Positions 1 to 13,179 of a stretch of 64,000 nt of DNA are shown here, piece by piece. The number at the start of each line of letters is the position of its first letter. Within the stretch, counting starts at the first letter, position 1. The DNA lies in the NCBI GenBank assembly GCA_947311845.1, contig CAMZMU010000107.1:14489949-14553948 (forward strand), in the 5' to 3' direction. The DNA comes from Poa pratensis. Taxonomy: Eukaryota; Streptophyta; Magnoliopsida; Poales; Poaceae. The position numbers and the translations under genes are program-made. The notes below the pieces were generated by a model. It was given only the letters and a program-made list of their open reading frames with translations, searched no databases and had not been told where the DNA came from.

Positions 1-2576
1 TGGTTATTAACCAACGACCAAGGCTTTGGGTGGTTACTCATTTTTCTTTTCATGCTAACGGAGGTTACTCATTTTAAGTACTTGTCTTCATCGTTTTTGT
101 TTGAGGCTCCGAGTGGTTACTCGTTTTCACAAAAGACTCTTGGATATCTTTAGTGACATCCAAAAGACTCTTTGATGTCTTTAGTGACATCCAAAAGACT
201 CTTGATATCTTCAACAATTTTCGAGTATTCAACGCCGGTTATCCATGTAACCGCTTGTCGATGTCTTCGTCGCTTATTGTCGAAACATTGGATATCTTCG
301 TCGCTGATCGGATAGCCATGATCTCGATTCTAGATATCTTCAATAGTTTTCGGTTAGCCATCATTACTAGAAGATAACCAAGAGTTTTCCGATAGGGTAA
401 CAGAGCGGTCTGACTCGTGGTCGCACAGGCAACCGGTGTTGCTATCATTGATAAGCGGCCAAGTTCAAGCACGATCGCAGGGGTAACCAGCGATGATAAT
501 ATCGATATCAAGCGATCGTTTTGCATGTAATGTTCTAGAAGCTATCCAAGGGTATGCGGTGAGATATCCATGTTTTTTGGACATCATGGTTTTGGAATGA
601 ATCCATGTGCAACCATGGACAACAGGGATGTCCATGTTCTCACGTCTAGATATCTTCAATAATTTTCGGTTAACCATCACCGGTTGTCTATGTTACCAAT
701 CGTCAAAGAATTCGTCGCATATCCGTGAACCAGTTGGATATCTTCATTGCTTTTCACCAGATATCCATGATGCGGATCCTCGATACCTTCAACAATTTTC
801 GGTATTCAACGTAGGTTATCCATGTAACCGCTTGTCGATGTCTTCATCACTTATCGTCGAAACATTGGATATCTTCGTCGCTGATCGGATAGCCATGATC
901 TCAATTCTAGATATCTTCAATAGTTTTCGGTTAGCCATCACTACTAGAAGATATCCAAGAGTTTCCGATAGGGTAATAGAGCGCTCTGACTCGTGGTCGC
1001 ACGGGAGTAGAAGCTATCCAAGGGTATGCGGTGAGATATCCATGTTTTTGGACATCATGGTTTTTTGAATGAAGCCATGTGCAACCATGGACAACAGGGA
1101 TGTCCATGTTCTCACGTCTAGATATGTTCAATAATTTTCGGTTAGCTATCACCGGTTGTCTATGTTACCAATCGTCGATGTCTTCGTCGCATATCCATGA
1201 ACCACATGGATATCTTCATTACTTTTCACCGGATATCCATGATGCGGATCCTAGATACCTTCAACAATTTTCGGGTATTCAACGCCGGTTATCCGTGTAA
1301 CCTCTTGCCGATGTCTTCGTCGCTTATCATTGAAACATTGGATATCTTCATCGCTGATTGGATAGCCATGATCTCGATTCTAGATATCTTTAATAGTTTT
1401 CGGTTAGATACCTTCAACATTTTTTGGGTATACAACACCGGCTATCCATGTAACCGCTTATCGATGTCTTCATAGCTTATTGTTGAAACATTGGATATTT
1501 TTAAAACCCTTGGATAGCCATGATCTCGATTCTAGATATCATCAATAGTTTTTGGTTAGCCATCACTACCAGAAGATATTCAAGAGTTTCCGATAGGATA
1601 ACCGAGCTGTCTGACTCGTGGTCGCACGGGCAACCGGTGTTGCTATCACTGATAAGCGGCCAAGTTCAAGCACGATCGCAGGGTAACCAGCGATGATAAT
1701 ATCGATATCAAGCGATCATTTTGCATGTAATGTTCTATAAGCTATCCAAGGGTATGGGGTGAGATATCCATGTTTTTTGGATATCATGGTTTTGGAATGA
1801 ATCCATGTACAACCATGGACAGCAGGGATGTCCATGTTCTCACGCCTAGATATCTTCAAAAAAATTGGTTAACCATCACCGGTTGTCTATGTTACCAAAC
1901 GTCGATGACTTCGTTTCATATCCGTGAACCAGTTGGATATCTTCATTGCTTTTCACCGGATATCCATGATGCGGATCCTCGATACCTTCAACAATTTTCG
2001 GGTATTCAACGCCGGTTATCCATGTAACTGCTTGTCGATGTGTCTTCGTCGCTTATCGTCAAAACATTGGATATCTTCGTCGCTGATCGGATAGCCATGA
2101 TCTCGATTCTAGATATCTCTAAAAGTTTTCGGTTAGCCATAACAACTAGAAGATATCCAAGAGTTTCTGATAGGGTAACAGAGCGGTCTGACTCGTGTCG
2201 CACGGGCAACCGTGTTGCTATCATTGATAAGCAGCCAAGTTCAAGCACGATCGCAGGGGTAACCAACGATGATAATATCGTTATCAAGCGATCGTTTTGC
2301 ATGTAATGTTCTAGAAGCTATACAAGGTTATGCGGTGAGATATCCATGTTTTTTGGACATCATGGTTTTGGAATGAATCCATGTGCAACCACGGACAACA
2401 GGGATGTCCATGTTCTCACGTCTAGATATCTTCAATAATTTTCGGTTAGCCATCACCGGTTGTCTATGTTACCAATCGTCGATGTCTTCGTCGCATATTC
2501 GTGAACCATTTGGATATCTTCATTGCCTTTCACCGGATAGCCATGATGCGGGTATTCAACGCCGGTTATCCATGTA
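1..2576. repeat. Complex tandem repeat array, left part
   Basis: A recurring anchor (a variant of CTTGTCGATGTCTTCGTCGC) appears near 252, 831, 1303, 1456 and 2029, giving a full unit of about 575 bp. The second unit lacks about 105 bp (the stretch around GCAACCGGTGTTGCTATC) and the copy at 1303-1456 is a short 153-bp unit. Smaller sub-repeats occur at 130-200, where a roughly 31-bp motif ending in AGTGACATCC is repeated. GATATC is extremely frequent. The array runs off the left edge and resumes at 22713 after the retrotransposon insertion. All ORFs here are short and shift with the repeat, so I see no gene. It could be a satellite-like array or the sub-terminal repeats of a CACTA element; no CACTA terminus is visible. 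Confidence 0.85.
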
Positions 2577-2581
2577 ACCGC

Positions 2582-4360
2582 TGATGGCGTGTACAACGAC
2601 GCCAGAAAGCACTCTTGATGGCCCTTCACGTAGTTACCTGCGTGAAAAGTAAATGGGTTAGGTTGAGACTCCAAGTGCAGAGTGTGTAGTAAGTGGAAGA
2701 CGTGTTTTCCCCACGAGGGGTGATTCGAGGGTTTAATATCGAACTCTCGGGGAATCAGTAATGAAGATTTATCTTTCCTATCCTTCTTTTGGTTACCTAC
2801 AAAACAAAGTAAATGTTTTGGTCCTCAACCTCACCTTGTGGTTGTCAAGCACAAGGTGTGAGAATGATATCAAGATAATATGCAATGCAAATAAGAAATA
2901 AATATGCAATGGTGGTAAATAAATATGCAAGGATGGTGGTAGCAATGATAAATGATATTTTTGGTTTTATATGATGAATGCAAGATGTAAAAGTGTTTTT
3001 GTATTTTCGGATTTAATAATGGCAGAAAATGGAAAAGTGGTAAAAGTGGTTGGAAAGGTGTTTCTTATGATTAAAAATGGACTGGGGTTCATGGTTTCAC
3101 AAATGCACTCTCTCTTTAATAAAGTGGTAGACAATGGAACAATAGAGTTGACATATGAGATTGCAACACAACAGTTTGATGACAAGTTATAATTATATGG
3201 GCATCACGTCCTAACATAGAGACTTTTTGGTTATTAGTCTCTCTTATGCTCCACCAAGATGCGAAATAAATCATAACACCTCAGTAATTAAGATAACTCA
3301 GAGTATAGCAATAAGTATCATGACATGAAGTTAAAATAAAAGCATGCTAGATCTAGTCATGGAGTAGTGGCAATGGTCACACCCACATCTCCGGTAGCAT
3401 GGTATTTCTTTTTATCCCTAGTGAGGCAACAAAGTAAGGTAAAACACCCAAGTGGATCGCAGAACTTTCTCTCACGTTCACTGCACTAGCCACCCCCCGT
3501 TACTCCAACTAATGCACACGTTCCCCTCACATGCTCTCATAAACATGCTTGATCATAACAAGTAAATAAGAACGGGGTACATAATATGCATCTACTTTCA
3601 TAACTGAAACAAAACCATTGCAATCTCAAACATATATTAACTCATAAAAAGATCCACCACAAAGGTATTACATAGATGACCGTAATCATGTTCAGCATCT
3701 CATACGGTACTAATTAGTGAAGCTCGAGAGAGAGAGATACATAAGTTACTTCCACAAACCCATAGTCCAGAGGTGGACTACTCCTTCTTCATCATGGAGA
3801 CGGTGGAGAAGTCGTTGGAGAAGATGGAGACCACGCCGGCAGCGCCCCGCCGGAGTTTTCCCCCTCCAATCTGCAGCTCCAGGTTTCTGTTTCGGTGTTT
3901 TTGTGTTTCTGCGGCGCTCCTTCCAGAGAATGTCGGGGGACTATTTTTATAGGCGTTTTTAGGTCAAAACGGAGTCGGTGGAGGAAAGATCGATAGCAAC
4001 GGAGCGTCGAGGCCCAATTGGAGGGGTCCCACGCGGCCAGGTACAGGGGCCATGTGGGCCCACCTATTTTGGCCCTCGGGGCTCCGCTTGTTCGCTTCCT
4101 TCGCCCCCAAGTCTTCTTCCTTCCAAATATTGACGCTCGTAAATTTGCAGGTGATTTGGACGTCGTTTGGGTCCCTGAAACATTAAAGGAAAGAAATAGG
4201 GTTTTCTGCCTGCGCAGGGTTAATTCCATAAAAAATAGGAAACATGTCAAATATTCCCAAAATCATTATAAAACAGTGATATAACCCTTATATGATGCAA
4301 ATATGACTGGAATATAAGTAGAAATAATGCAAAGTTCATGTATGCATTTTACATGCATCA
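2582..4360 (-). repeat. 3' LTR (left copy) of the outer retrotransposon
   Basis: This 1,779-bp LTR is closely matched by 21040-22712 over its whole length. Scattered substitutions separate the two copies, for example GATGGCGTG against GATGACGTG at the start. The right copy also lacks about 106 bp found here around 3336-3443. A 73-codon ORF at 2971-3192 is conserved in both LTRs but shows no coding features; it is simply LTR sequence. Confidence 0.92.
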
Positions 4361-4374
4361 ACATCCCCAAGCTT
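4361..4374 (-). other. Polypurine tract of the outer element
   Basis: Immediately inside the 3' LTR the minus strand reads TAAGCTTGGGGATGT, a purine-rich stretch in the position expected for the plus-strand primer of an LTR retrotransposon. The same core recurs at about 18123, 19218 and 20931 in this element. Confidence 0.6.
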
Positions 4375-5964
4375 AACCTATACTCGTCCTCGAGTATGAA
4401 GGTGATAAAACTAACATGGACTTTGCAATTTAATACTATCAATGGATATCAAAGATGATTACTATTGCTACATAGAGTAAAATGATTCATTCTTAAAAGG
4501 GGAAGCAATATGCAAGATAGTTTATGAAGTGATATCAAGTATTCAATGCAAGGATGTTCAATGATAATTCACAAAGTGTAACATAACAGAAGAAGTACTA
4601 TGGACCACATGTATGCATAATAATAAGTAGAACATCCTACAATGGTCATAGAATATTGGTGAAAATCTGAATATAAAAGGTGAACACTTTGGAAAGATAT
4701 ATATATGAGTAGACGTAAAGCATGAATACATTTCATCTAACTTCTGAACTTCTCTATTTAAGTCAATGATTGTAATATGGTAATCCTTGGTGTCAAGCTC
4801 TCATTCCCCTATCATAGCATCTTGAATGATTAAGTTTAAAGTGAAACCAATACGAGTAGTGTGCTTGACAAAGTACATGTTGAAAGTCTCATGCCCCTTG
4901 AATACAAGTACCTACTCCATGTGCTACTCAACTTGGAAAACAAAGCAAGTTCAAGTTAAATATCATTGTAAGTAATAATAGTATCATCAAGAGCGTCAAC
5001 TGGGGTACCTCTTGTCCCAGGATATGGAACAAGCCCATATCAAAATGACAAGACAAACAAACATAATGAACAATCTCAACACCCTTTTTATTTACCATTA
5101 GATAGCTTTTTATTGTAAGATGTATCACCGAAGGTTCACCATAGCATGTAAGTAAATTTCCACCATGAATGATGCATGGCTTAGATTAGCGGCCCAGTCG
5201 TCTCTCTAACCATTTATACAAACTCATTTAAACTCACTTCATTTCCTCATTTATTTCACCCATGGTAAGCATCCATAAACAAAAGTACATGATATCAACT
5301 AAATGAGATGATGTGCAATGTTGAAAGCTTGCCATGTGACAGCACATATGAGCTAACTCTCAACCAAAGACATTTGTCAAGTCCACAACTTCATAATTTT
5401 AATCACAATGGGTCATATTTTATTTATGCAATGAAAGTAAAGTGTGCATCAAGTTCGAGAGAGCTTTATAACCAACTTTTCCCACAACAATTAACAACAT
5501 AAGCATTTTCATTCAGAGGTATAGATAACACAAATATCATGATAAACATACTCGGAATCGCATAAAGCTAATAGGTAGATATGGTGGACTCACTGAAAAA
5601 ACTTTGGTTGAAGGTGTTGGAAACAAGTTTTTACTTGTTGGAATTTTTGGGCTAGCAAGAGGGAGAAAGTTGACCATCTAAATACATGCATGAGTGTCCA
5701 TAGAACTAACTAATCCATGTTAAAACAAGGTAGAATAACATTTAGCATCAAAACATGAATAAAAGATAGCTCTTGATAAAATATTTGCAAATTATTACTC
5801 ATTAACAAGCTCATGAATCATGCAATTATATGTATCTTTTAAAATTAACTCTAACATCCCTTTTCCCATCTTATAATAGCATCCAACATAATTCAACACA
5901 AATTTCCAGTAGCTCTCTCATATATAAATGATAGTGTGGTGGTCTCACAAAATAAAAATCTAAC
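4375..5964 (-). other. Non-coding internal region of the outer retrotransposon (distal part)
   Basis: This AT-rich stretch lies between the polypurine tract and the inner insertion. It has no ORF with retrotransposon domains on either strand. Together with 18012-18876 it fills the place where pol would normally lie, which shows that reverse transcriptase, RNase H and integrase are absent, not merely interrupted. Confidence 0.7.
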
Positions 5965-5969
5965 CTAAA

Positions 5970-6484
5970 TGTTGGGGATATACCTACTAGGGGTATCACC
6001 AGCATGGATCAATCCGGCTAGTCCAGGGTGGCCCGCAGTGGTGGTGAAGGCTTTGCCTACCGGGCGGCCCAGATAGCTGACGACCAAGGAAGGCGGATGC
6101 CGGCAAGGAGGAGGCCCAAGACTGAAGCCCATGAAGCCACCAAGACCAAGACGGAAGGCGGCATACTTGCCGGCTAGGTTTAGGACTCCGTATACTTGCT
6201 GGATACGTAATCACCTTGTAACCCTAGGTCCAGCCGCCTATATAAGCTGGACCTCGGGACGCCTTTAGGGCAACTGATACATCCAACTCATTGTAACCTG
6301 TTCACGGCGATATTGCCTTATAGTGAGTTATAGCAGCACGTAGGGCACCGCCACCGCCGTGGTGCCTGAAGCTGGGTAAACCGCCGTGTACAATCCCGAC
6401 CTTGACGACGTCCACCTTCTTGCCCTACGTTCACCCTCGGCTAGCAGGACCCCGTCTCCTATCCAAGATGCCGATACGACGACA
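5970..6484 (+). repeat. 5' LTR of the inner Tat-like element
   Basis: This 515-bp LTR begins TGTTGGGG and ends ACGACGACA. A TATATAA box at 6239-6245 is a plausible promoter. The matching 3' copy reads identically by eye except for an extra CG after AGGGCA, which indicates a very recent insertion. Confidence 0.95.
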
Positions 6485-8966
6485 GTTGGCGCCCACCGTG
6501 GGGCCTAAGGCGTCAGGCGTCACGTTCCAGGCGGGAACTCTTGGCGGCATCGGCGAAACAATCGCCGTCGGCCGCGCTGTTCGCTACGGCGACAACCACT
6601 ACATCAGCTGCGACGAGTCCTACATCCCCGCAGACGACTACATTGTCGGATGCGGAGTTGTGCCGTTTGGCGGCGTCGATGTGTTCATCGGCTACACTTC
6701 TGAGGCGTATGGGTTGCCGCGAATTTATTCGCCATCCCACCCGCCCTACAATCAAGACGGATCTGAGTTTGCCTCCTCTGAGGAGTCCGCAGATTCAGAT
6801 CTACACTTTGTCGGCATGACGGGACTGGGATCAGACTCCCAGCCCAACAGTCAAGATCCCGAATCTATTCTTCCTGCACTCCAGGATGATGCGATGTCGG
6901 ATGCCGGATCCAGATCTACCGTTCACGTCAACGTAGATTCTGATTCCGAAGAAGATTCTGCCAGCATGTTTGAGCAACGGGTCAAGCAGTGTTTTATTAC
7001 ACCTGATCCTCCGCCATCTGAGGCGGCTACGGGCTCTTCCGTCAACATGCAGCAGGTTTTTGTGGCGGATGTCACCGGCGCAGCTTCAGAGAAGGCGGCA
7101 ACTGACGCCGCCAACCTGGGGACCCCGGCAACCGATCCACAGTTTCCAGAGCCTCCTGGGGCTCCAAAGAAGAAAATTCTGGAGAAGGGCGAGCCCAGCA
7201 AGATAGGAAGCATGGCGGCTCTGGCGGAAGTTCTTCACACGCCGGTAAACGACAAAACCAATCCGGCTGATTTGGAGAAACTTCGGAACACCTTGGTGGA
7301 GCAAACTGAGTACCTCAAAAGCAAGCAAGCAGAGGTCCAGAGCCTCCTCGACGAAGCCAAGGAGGAAAACGCCAAGATAACTGCCAAGTGCGACCCCAAG
7401 CGTAATCTTTTCACCACCACCCCATTGCCCAAGCCGGCAGGACAAGTGGCGGAGAAGAGAGGTAGGAAAGGCAGGGATCATGACACCTTCAAATCCCCTG
7501 CCCAAAAGCTTGGTTTCGAGTGGGCTACAGCGCCGCAGCGTAAGGACAAGAACGGGGACGTCATCCTCGCAACACCTGTCCTCAACACTGCAGCCGCCTT
7601 GGACATCCTCAACAATGATGACTATGACAAGGACGAGAAGATCTACTACGCATCGATCCTTGCTCACAAAGCTCTAGAGCAGCAGGCCCGTGCTGATTCT
7701 CGCGCCGACATGGCGGACGCAAGGGGAGGAAAGTTGGAATCAAAATCCAACGCTTGCAAAGCTGCGGCCGGTGGCAACCCAGAAGATCCGTCCGGCTCCA
7801 GTAGCCACGGAAAAGGGAAGGACAAGGAGAAAGACCCACGCAAATCACCACCTCCAAAGGCAGCGTGATGAGGCATCCAGGACCGGCAACAGGCGCAAGG
7901 CCTCACCTCCCCGCCTAGGCGGGATGAAGGCGGAAGCAGGGGCAGCAAGCAGCCGCCAAGGAGTGGCGGCAACCGCGACGATGCCCCGCCGCCAAGAAGA
8001 AGCAGGGACCGCACACAGTCCCCACCACCAGTGCCCAGGCACGAAGGCGGAAGCCGGGGACACAACAATGAGCCTAGGCACAGCCGGGCAGCGCAGGACG
8101 AGCCCATGCTGATAGATCTGGCAAACAGCTCAGTCCGCAAGACGCGAGACATCGTCTCAATGACATCAAGGCTGGAAAGCAAGATGCCTATCTAGGACCT
8201 GAGTGCTTTGGCCCAGCCATCCGCAACGTTCAAGTACCCAGAGACATGACATCAGTGTCAAAAACTCATCAAAGGTACAATGGAGCGGACAAGCCAAACT
8301 CATGGTTGTCGGACTACGCGCTGGCAGTTGAAATTGCGGAGGCAATGGCCTCGTCGCGCACGCTTCCTTCCCCTCATGCTGGAGGGGACAGCCCGAAGCT
8401 GGATCGAAAACTTGCCGGAGAAAAGCATTCATAGCTGGCATGACATGGAAAAGGTGTTCACGCAGCACTTCCAAGGCACGTACAAGCGACCCAATACATA
8501 CACAGATTTGGTTCGTTGCGTGCAAAAGCCAGATGAAACAGCTACAAGCTTCTTGGCAAGGTGGATTCAAACAAAGGCAAGCTGCGAGAACGTAGACGAC
8601 AATCAAGCAATCCATGCCTTCACCACGGGCCTCCTGAAGGGCTCAAGTCTCAGACATAAGCTCGTACGCATGCAAGTCAAGGATCTCGGAGTCATGCTCG
8701 AAGTAGCAGCCATGTACGCACAGGCGGATGATGATGCACGCGATGGAGATGGCGCACATGATATGGCGCCAAACAGGCGAGCAAGTCACAAACGCAAGGC
8801 TCCCCAGGATGACAAAGCCGGACCATCAAACGAGGTCGCCGCCGCCTTCGAAGGCAAAGGCGGCAACCGCAAGTGGAAAGGAAAGGGTAAAGATGGCGGC
8901 TCCAGCAAGCAGCGCCTGACGTACGATCAGGCGAAAGCCTTGCCTGCCCAATCCACGCGTCCTTAG
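6468..8966 (+). pseudogene. Degenerate gag of the inner element
   Basis: Gag would form the capsid that packages the element RNA. The frame can start at ATG 6468, still in the LTR, and runs to a double stop TGATGA at 7866-7871. It resumes in the same frame across an Arg/Pro/Gly-rich stretch until a stop near 8192. Conserved gag sequence (PAIRNVQVPRD) continues in another frame from about 8200, then returns to the first frame near 8370. There the retrotransposon gag core is recognisable (WIENLPEKSIHSWHDMEKVF and a following FLARW). The frame ends at a stop at 8964. At least three lesions exclude a normal Gag protein. No clear CCHC zinc knuckle was seen. Confidence 0.85.
6487..6504 (+). other. 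Primer-binding site of the inner element
   Basis: Two bases inside the 5' LTR the sequence reads TGGCGCCCACCGTGGGGC. The TGGCGCC start matches a tRNA 3' CCA end and this exact type of site is familiar from grass Tat-lineage elements. The position and sequence fit minus-strand priming. Confidence 0.75.
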
Positions 8967-9029
8967 GCAAAGTCAACCACACATTAGGGGAATGCCGGTT
9001 CATGGAGGACTTCAAGAAGGACCCCGAGG

Positions 9030-9951
9030 TTGGCTGGAAATCAAAAAAGAGCAAAAAGGCTGAGAAGACAAAGAAGGAAGACGATGATGGGGCATGTCCA
9101 TGTCGAGGATGAGGAACCCAAGCTGATGCGCAAAGAAAGGAAATATCCCAAGGTACATGGCCAATTGGTGTGCTTCCTGGGCACTCCTTCGGCAAAAGAA
9201 GAAAAGGCGGAGATGCGCGAGCTAAACGCCACAGTACCAGACGTTCCCCAGTATCTAGACTGGTCAGAGGAGCCAATAACTTGGGATAGAGATGATCATC
9301 CAGATCACGTTCCTCACCCCGGCAAATACGCCCTTGTCGTCGACCCAATTGTCGATAACTTCAGGCTCACCAAGGTGTTGATGGATGGCGGCAGCAGCCT
9401 CAACATCATCTACGCGGACACTCTGAAGCGCATGAACTTGTCGGAAAGCCAGCTTGACTATAGCAAGTCAAGTTTCATGGCATTGTTCCGGGAAAGCAAG
9501 CAAGTCAATGGGAAGCATCAGATTGGAGGTTACTTTTGGGCCTGAGACAAACTACCGCTCGGAGTATCTCAGGTTCGAAGTAGTCCCCTTCAAAAGTGCC
9601 TACCACGCCATTTTTGGACGGCCAGCTTTCGCCAAATTCATGGCTCGCCCGTGTTACATATACAGCAAGCTGAAGATGCCGGGACCCAATGGTACAATTA
9701 CCATCAGTGGCAACTTCAAGAAAGCAAAGGAGTGTGAGCGTGGCAATGCCGCCTTCGCTGAGGCAGTCCTCCACGCAGAGGAGTTAGCCATGTTGAAGAA
9801 AGAGCTCGATACATCACAGTTGCCGGAGCATGTAAAGACCGCTGAGCAAAAGAACACTTTCAAGGCGTCCGAAGACACAAAGAAGGCGGATCTGGTCCCA
9901 GGTGACAGCTCCAAGCAAGTCACCATAGGGGCTGGCTTGGACGACAAATAG
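9030..9951 (+). pseudogene. Aspartic protease segment of the inner element
   Basis: The first frame (9030-9545) contains VLMDGGSSLNIIYADTL, the retropepsin active-site region with DGG in place of the more common DTG or DSG, as is usual in grass Tat elements. A frame change near 9530 is needed to continue into VVPFKSAYHAIFGRPAF, the conserved distal protease region, in the 9454-9951 frame. That frame ends at a TAG at 9949, just before sequence that leads in frame into the reverse transcriptase. The protease is therefore split by one frameshift and separated from RT by a single stop. Confidence 0.85.
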
Positions 9952-10710
9952 GAAAGCGCGCTCGTCAGGTTCCTCCGTGAGAATCAGGACATCTTTGCAT
10001 GGTCATCAGCTGACATGCCAGGTGTCCCGAGGGAACTTGCCGAGCACTCTCTTAACGTCTACGAAGGAGCCAAACCAGTGAAGCAAGGAATAAGACGCTA
10101 CGGTGAGAAGAAGCGGACAGCAATAGGGAAGGAGATCATCAAGTTGCAAGAAGCCAAGTTCATTAGGGAGGTAGTACACACTGATTGGTTGGCAAATCCT
10201 GTAATGGTTCCAAAACCTAATAAGGAAATGAGAATGTGCATTGATTATACCGGTTTGAACAAGTGCTGTCCTAAGGACCACTTTGCTTTGCCTCGTATAG
10301 ATCAGGTCATAGACTCCACAGCCGGCTCCGAGCTGCTGTGCTTTTTGGATGCGTACTCCGGGTACCACCAAATCAAAATGCGAGAATCCGACCAAATCAA
10401 AACAGCGTTCACTACACCCTATGGGACCTTCTGCTACATCACGATGCCCTTCGGTCTAAAAAATGCCGGCGCAACGTATCAGCGGTGTATGCAAAGATGC
10501 CTTCACGAGCAAATTGGCCGCAATGTTCACGTCTATGTTGACGACATTGCCGTCATGTCAAGAAAGAAGGCAGATTTGCTTGACGATTTGAGAGAAACCT
10601 TTGATAGCCTCCGGGTATATAGGATGAAACTCAACCCGAAAAAATGCGTCTTCGGGGTTCCTGCCGGCAAATTGCTTGGCTTTATCGTTTCCGAACGAGG
10701 GATAGAGTGA
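9952..10710 (+). pseudogene. Reverse transcriptase core of the inner element
   Basis: This stretch keeps the best-preserved part of pol. Visible motifs are the conserved LRENQDIFAWS lead-in, MVPKPNKEMRMCIDYTGLN, FLDAYSGYHQI with the first catalytic Asp, PFGLKNAGATYQR, and the catalytic YVDD box at 10533-10544. An open frame from 10015 runs to a TGA at 10708, where a frame change is needed to continue into the thumb and connection region. The domain would copy element RNA into DNA, but this copy is separated from its neighbours by stops and shifts. Confidence 0.9.
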
Positions 10711-11830
10711 ATCCAGAAAAAATCAAAGCGATCCTCAACATATCCAGGCCCAAGGACCTGAAGGACGTGCAGCGACTTGCCGGATCGGCGGCTGCCGTCA
10801 GTCGTTTCATTAGCCGTCTTGGTGAGAAGGCACTGCCTCTCTACCGGCTTCTGAAGAAATCCGACAACTTCGAGTGGACAGACGAAGCAGACGCCGCCTT
10901 GCAGCAACTCAAGGACGCGTTAACGTCTGCTCCAATTTTGGCAGCTCCTCGTTCGCAGGAACCAATGCTGCTCTATATTGCCGCAACTAACTTGTTGTTA
11001 GCGTGGTACTGGTTGTGGAACGCAAGACGGAAATTTCAGACTTGCCGGAACAACGTCCGGTTTACTTCATCAGTGAAGTATTTTCCGCCTCAAAACAGCG
11101 TTATCCGCATTACCAGAAATTGGTCTACGGTGTTTTTTACGCCGCCAGGAAGTTAAGGCACTACTTCCAGGAACATTCAATAACGTGGTGAGCAAGGCAC
11201 CTCTGGGGGATATCATCAATAATACAGATGCAACAGGCCGCGTTGCCAAATGGGGCATTGAACTTGCCGCCTTCGACATCTGTATAAGCCCAGAACGGCC
11301 ATTAAGTCTCAAGCCTTAGCAGATTTCGTAGCTGATTGGACGGAGGCCATGGACGAAGTACCTCTCCCTGAAGATGCATACTGGATCATGCACTTTGATG
11401 GATCAAAAATGCTCAGGGCTCGGGGGCTGGCATTGTTTTAAGAAACCCTCAAGGAGACAAGCTTAGTTATGTGTTACAAATTCACTTCAAGGCAACTAAT
11501 AATGTTGCTGAATACGAAGCTCTCCTTCATGGTTTACACATTGCCAAGGAACTTGGCGTCCAGCGTGTCCTCTGCTACGGAGATTCAGATTTGGTGGCGC
11601 AACAGATACGTGGTACTTGGGACACAAAGAGCGAAACAATGGCGGCATATCGAGCTACCGTTGACGAATTCGCCAAGTGTTTTCTAGGCTACGAGGTCCG
11701 CCACATCCCAAGAGCTCAAAATGAGGCGGCAGATACACTTGCCAGAATGGGGTCTGAACGCAAAAAGGTACCAAAAGATGTTTTCCTGGAACACCTACAC
11801 AAGCCGTCAATTAAAGGAGCAGACCTCCTT
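10711..11830 (+). pseudogene. RT connection and RNase H region of the inner element, broken
   Basis: Frame changes fall near 10705, 11000, between 11190 and 11470, and possibly elsewhere. The thumb/connection sequence (NPEKIKAI, RFISRLGEKALPLY) is followed by the RNase H-like region. RPVYFISEVFS and YPHYQKLVYGV precede an HFDGSK site (about 11390-11407), then AEYEALLHGL and CYGDSDLVAQQI, which carry the usual acidic residues, and HIPRAQNEAADTLA. The order matches Gypsy pol, but no single frame encodes the domain. Confidence 0.85.
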
Positions 11831-12039
11831 GACCCAGAGTCGGCAGAACCAGTTGATAGTGCTAGCTATGCCGTCTACTTGGTAAAGCCGGATTGGACGA
11901 CGCCATATTTGGACTTCCTGATCAATCAGGAGTTACCGGATGATGAGGTTTTGAAAAGGCAAATAATAAGAAGAGCCAAGGCATTTACAATAATCAAAGG
12001 TGAATTGTACAAGCGTAGCACCACTGGTGTTTACCAACG

Positions 12040-13179
12040 CTGCATTTCGCCCGAAGAAGGCAGAGAACTGTTGGATGAGATACATGCCGGCGTATGTGGA
12101 CATCATGCTTCTCACGCGCCCTTGTTTCAAAAGCCTTCCGACAAGGTTTCTATTGGTTGACAGCCAAGCAAGATGCAGAAGACATTGTTAAAAGGTGCAG
12201 GGGCTGCCAACTTTATGCCAGACAATCACACATGCCGGCTCAAGAGCTTAAAACAATACCCATCACATGGCCTTTCGCAGTCTGGGGCTTGGACATGGTT
12301 GGTCCGTTTAAAACGGCGCCTGGTGGCTACACACATTTACTTGTGGCTGTAGACAAGTTTACCAAATGGGTTGAAGCTAAGCCTATCAAAAAGCTAGACG
12401 GCGCCACAGCCGCAAACTTTCTGTGGGGAATAATCTCTCGGTTCGGGGTGCCTCATAGCATTATCACCGACAATGGCACTAACTTGTCGCAAGGCGAAGT
12501 CGAGGAATACTGTTATAAGCATGGTATCCGCCTAGATCTAGCCTCCGTAGCGCATCCGCAGCAAACGGTCAAGTAGAGCGTACAAATGGTTTAGTCTACA
12601 AGGAATCAAACCACGTCTCGAAGTACCATTGCACAGAGCGGCTGGGGCTTGGGTGGATGAATTGCAGTCTGTCCTTTGGAGTTTACGCACAACTCCAAAC
12701 AGATCAACCAAGTTTACTCCTTTCTTCTTAGTCTATGGCGCAGAAGCAGTGTTGCCAACCGACATGATGTACGATTCTCCCAGAATCCAAGCCTACGTCC
12801 AGGAGACGCAGAAGATGCAAGACAGGATGGCCTTGACCTACTTGATGAAGAACGAGATGTTGCCCTTGCGCGATCCGCCATCTATCAGCAAAGTTTGAGG
12901 CGTTATCACAGCAGAAGGGTGAGGCAACGAAGTTTTAGAGTGGGTGACCTGGTTCTCCGCCTAATCCAAGATAGAAAGGGCTTGCATAAGTTATCCCCGC
13001 CTTGGGAAGGACCTTTTGTGGTCAGTAAGGTGTTGCTCAATGGTTCTTATTACTTGGTCGATGCACGTGACGGATACAAGAAGAAGCGAGGTCGCAAGCG
13101 CAAAAGGAAGGTTGACGACAAGTACGAAGAAACCAAGCGACCCTGGAACATTGAGCAGCTACGTCCTTTTTACACTTAG
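12040..13179 (+). pseudogene. Integrase of the inner element, broken
   Basis: The zinc-binding part is split. HAGVCGHHASHA lies in one frame, then CRGCQLYA follows after a frame change near 12125. The catalytic core shows GLDMVGPF (first Asp) and ITDNGTN (second Asp). The third acidic residue (VERTNG, near 12570-12587) is out of frame because a base or two is missing just after AHPQ. A final frame change near 12880 leads to the C-terminal part (VGDLVLRLI, PWEGPFVV), ending at a stop at 13177-13179. Four frames are needed to read the domain, so no active integrase is expected from this copy. Confidence 0.88.

Noticed and set aside
1..2576. CRISPR-like appearance of regularly spaced repeats
   Set aside because: Units are hundreds of bp long with related, not unique, spacers, and the genome is a plant.
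2971..3192. 73-codon ORF in the outer LTR, also at 21430-21651
   Set aside because: It is LTR sequence conserved only because the LTRs are copies; no domain or start context.
3717..4284. ORFs on both strands near the end of the left LTR (up to 152 codons)
   Set aside because: They lie in LTR sequence, overlap on opposite strands and have their twins in the right LTR.
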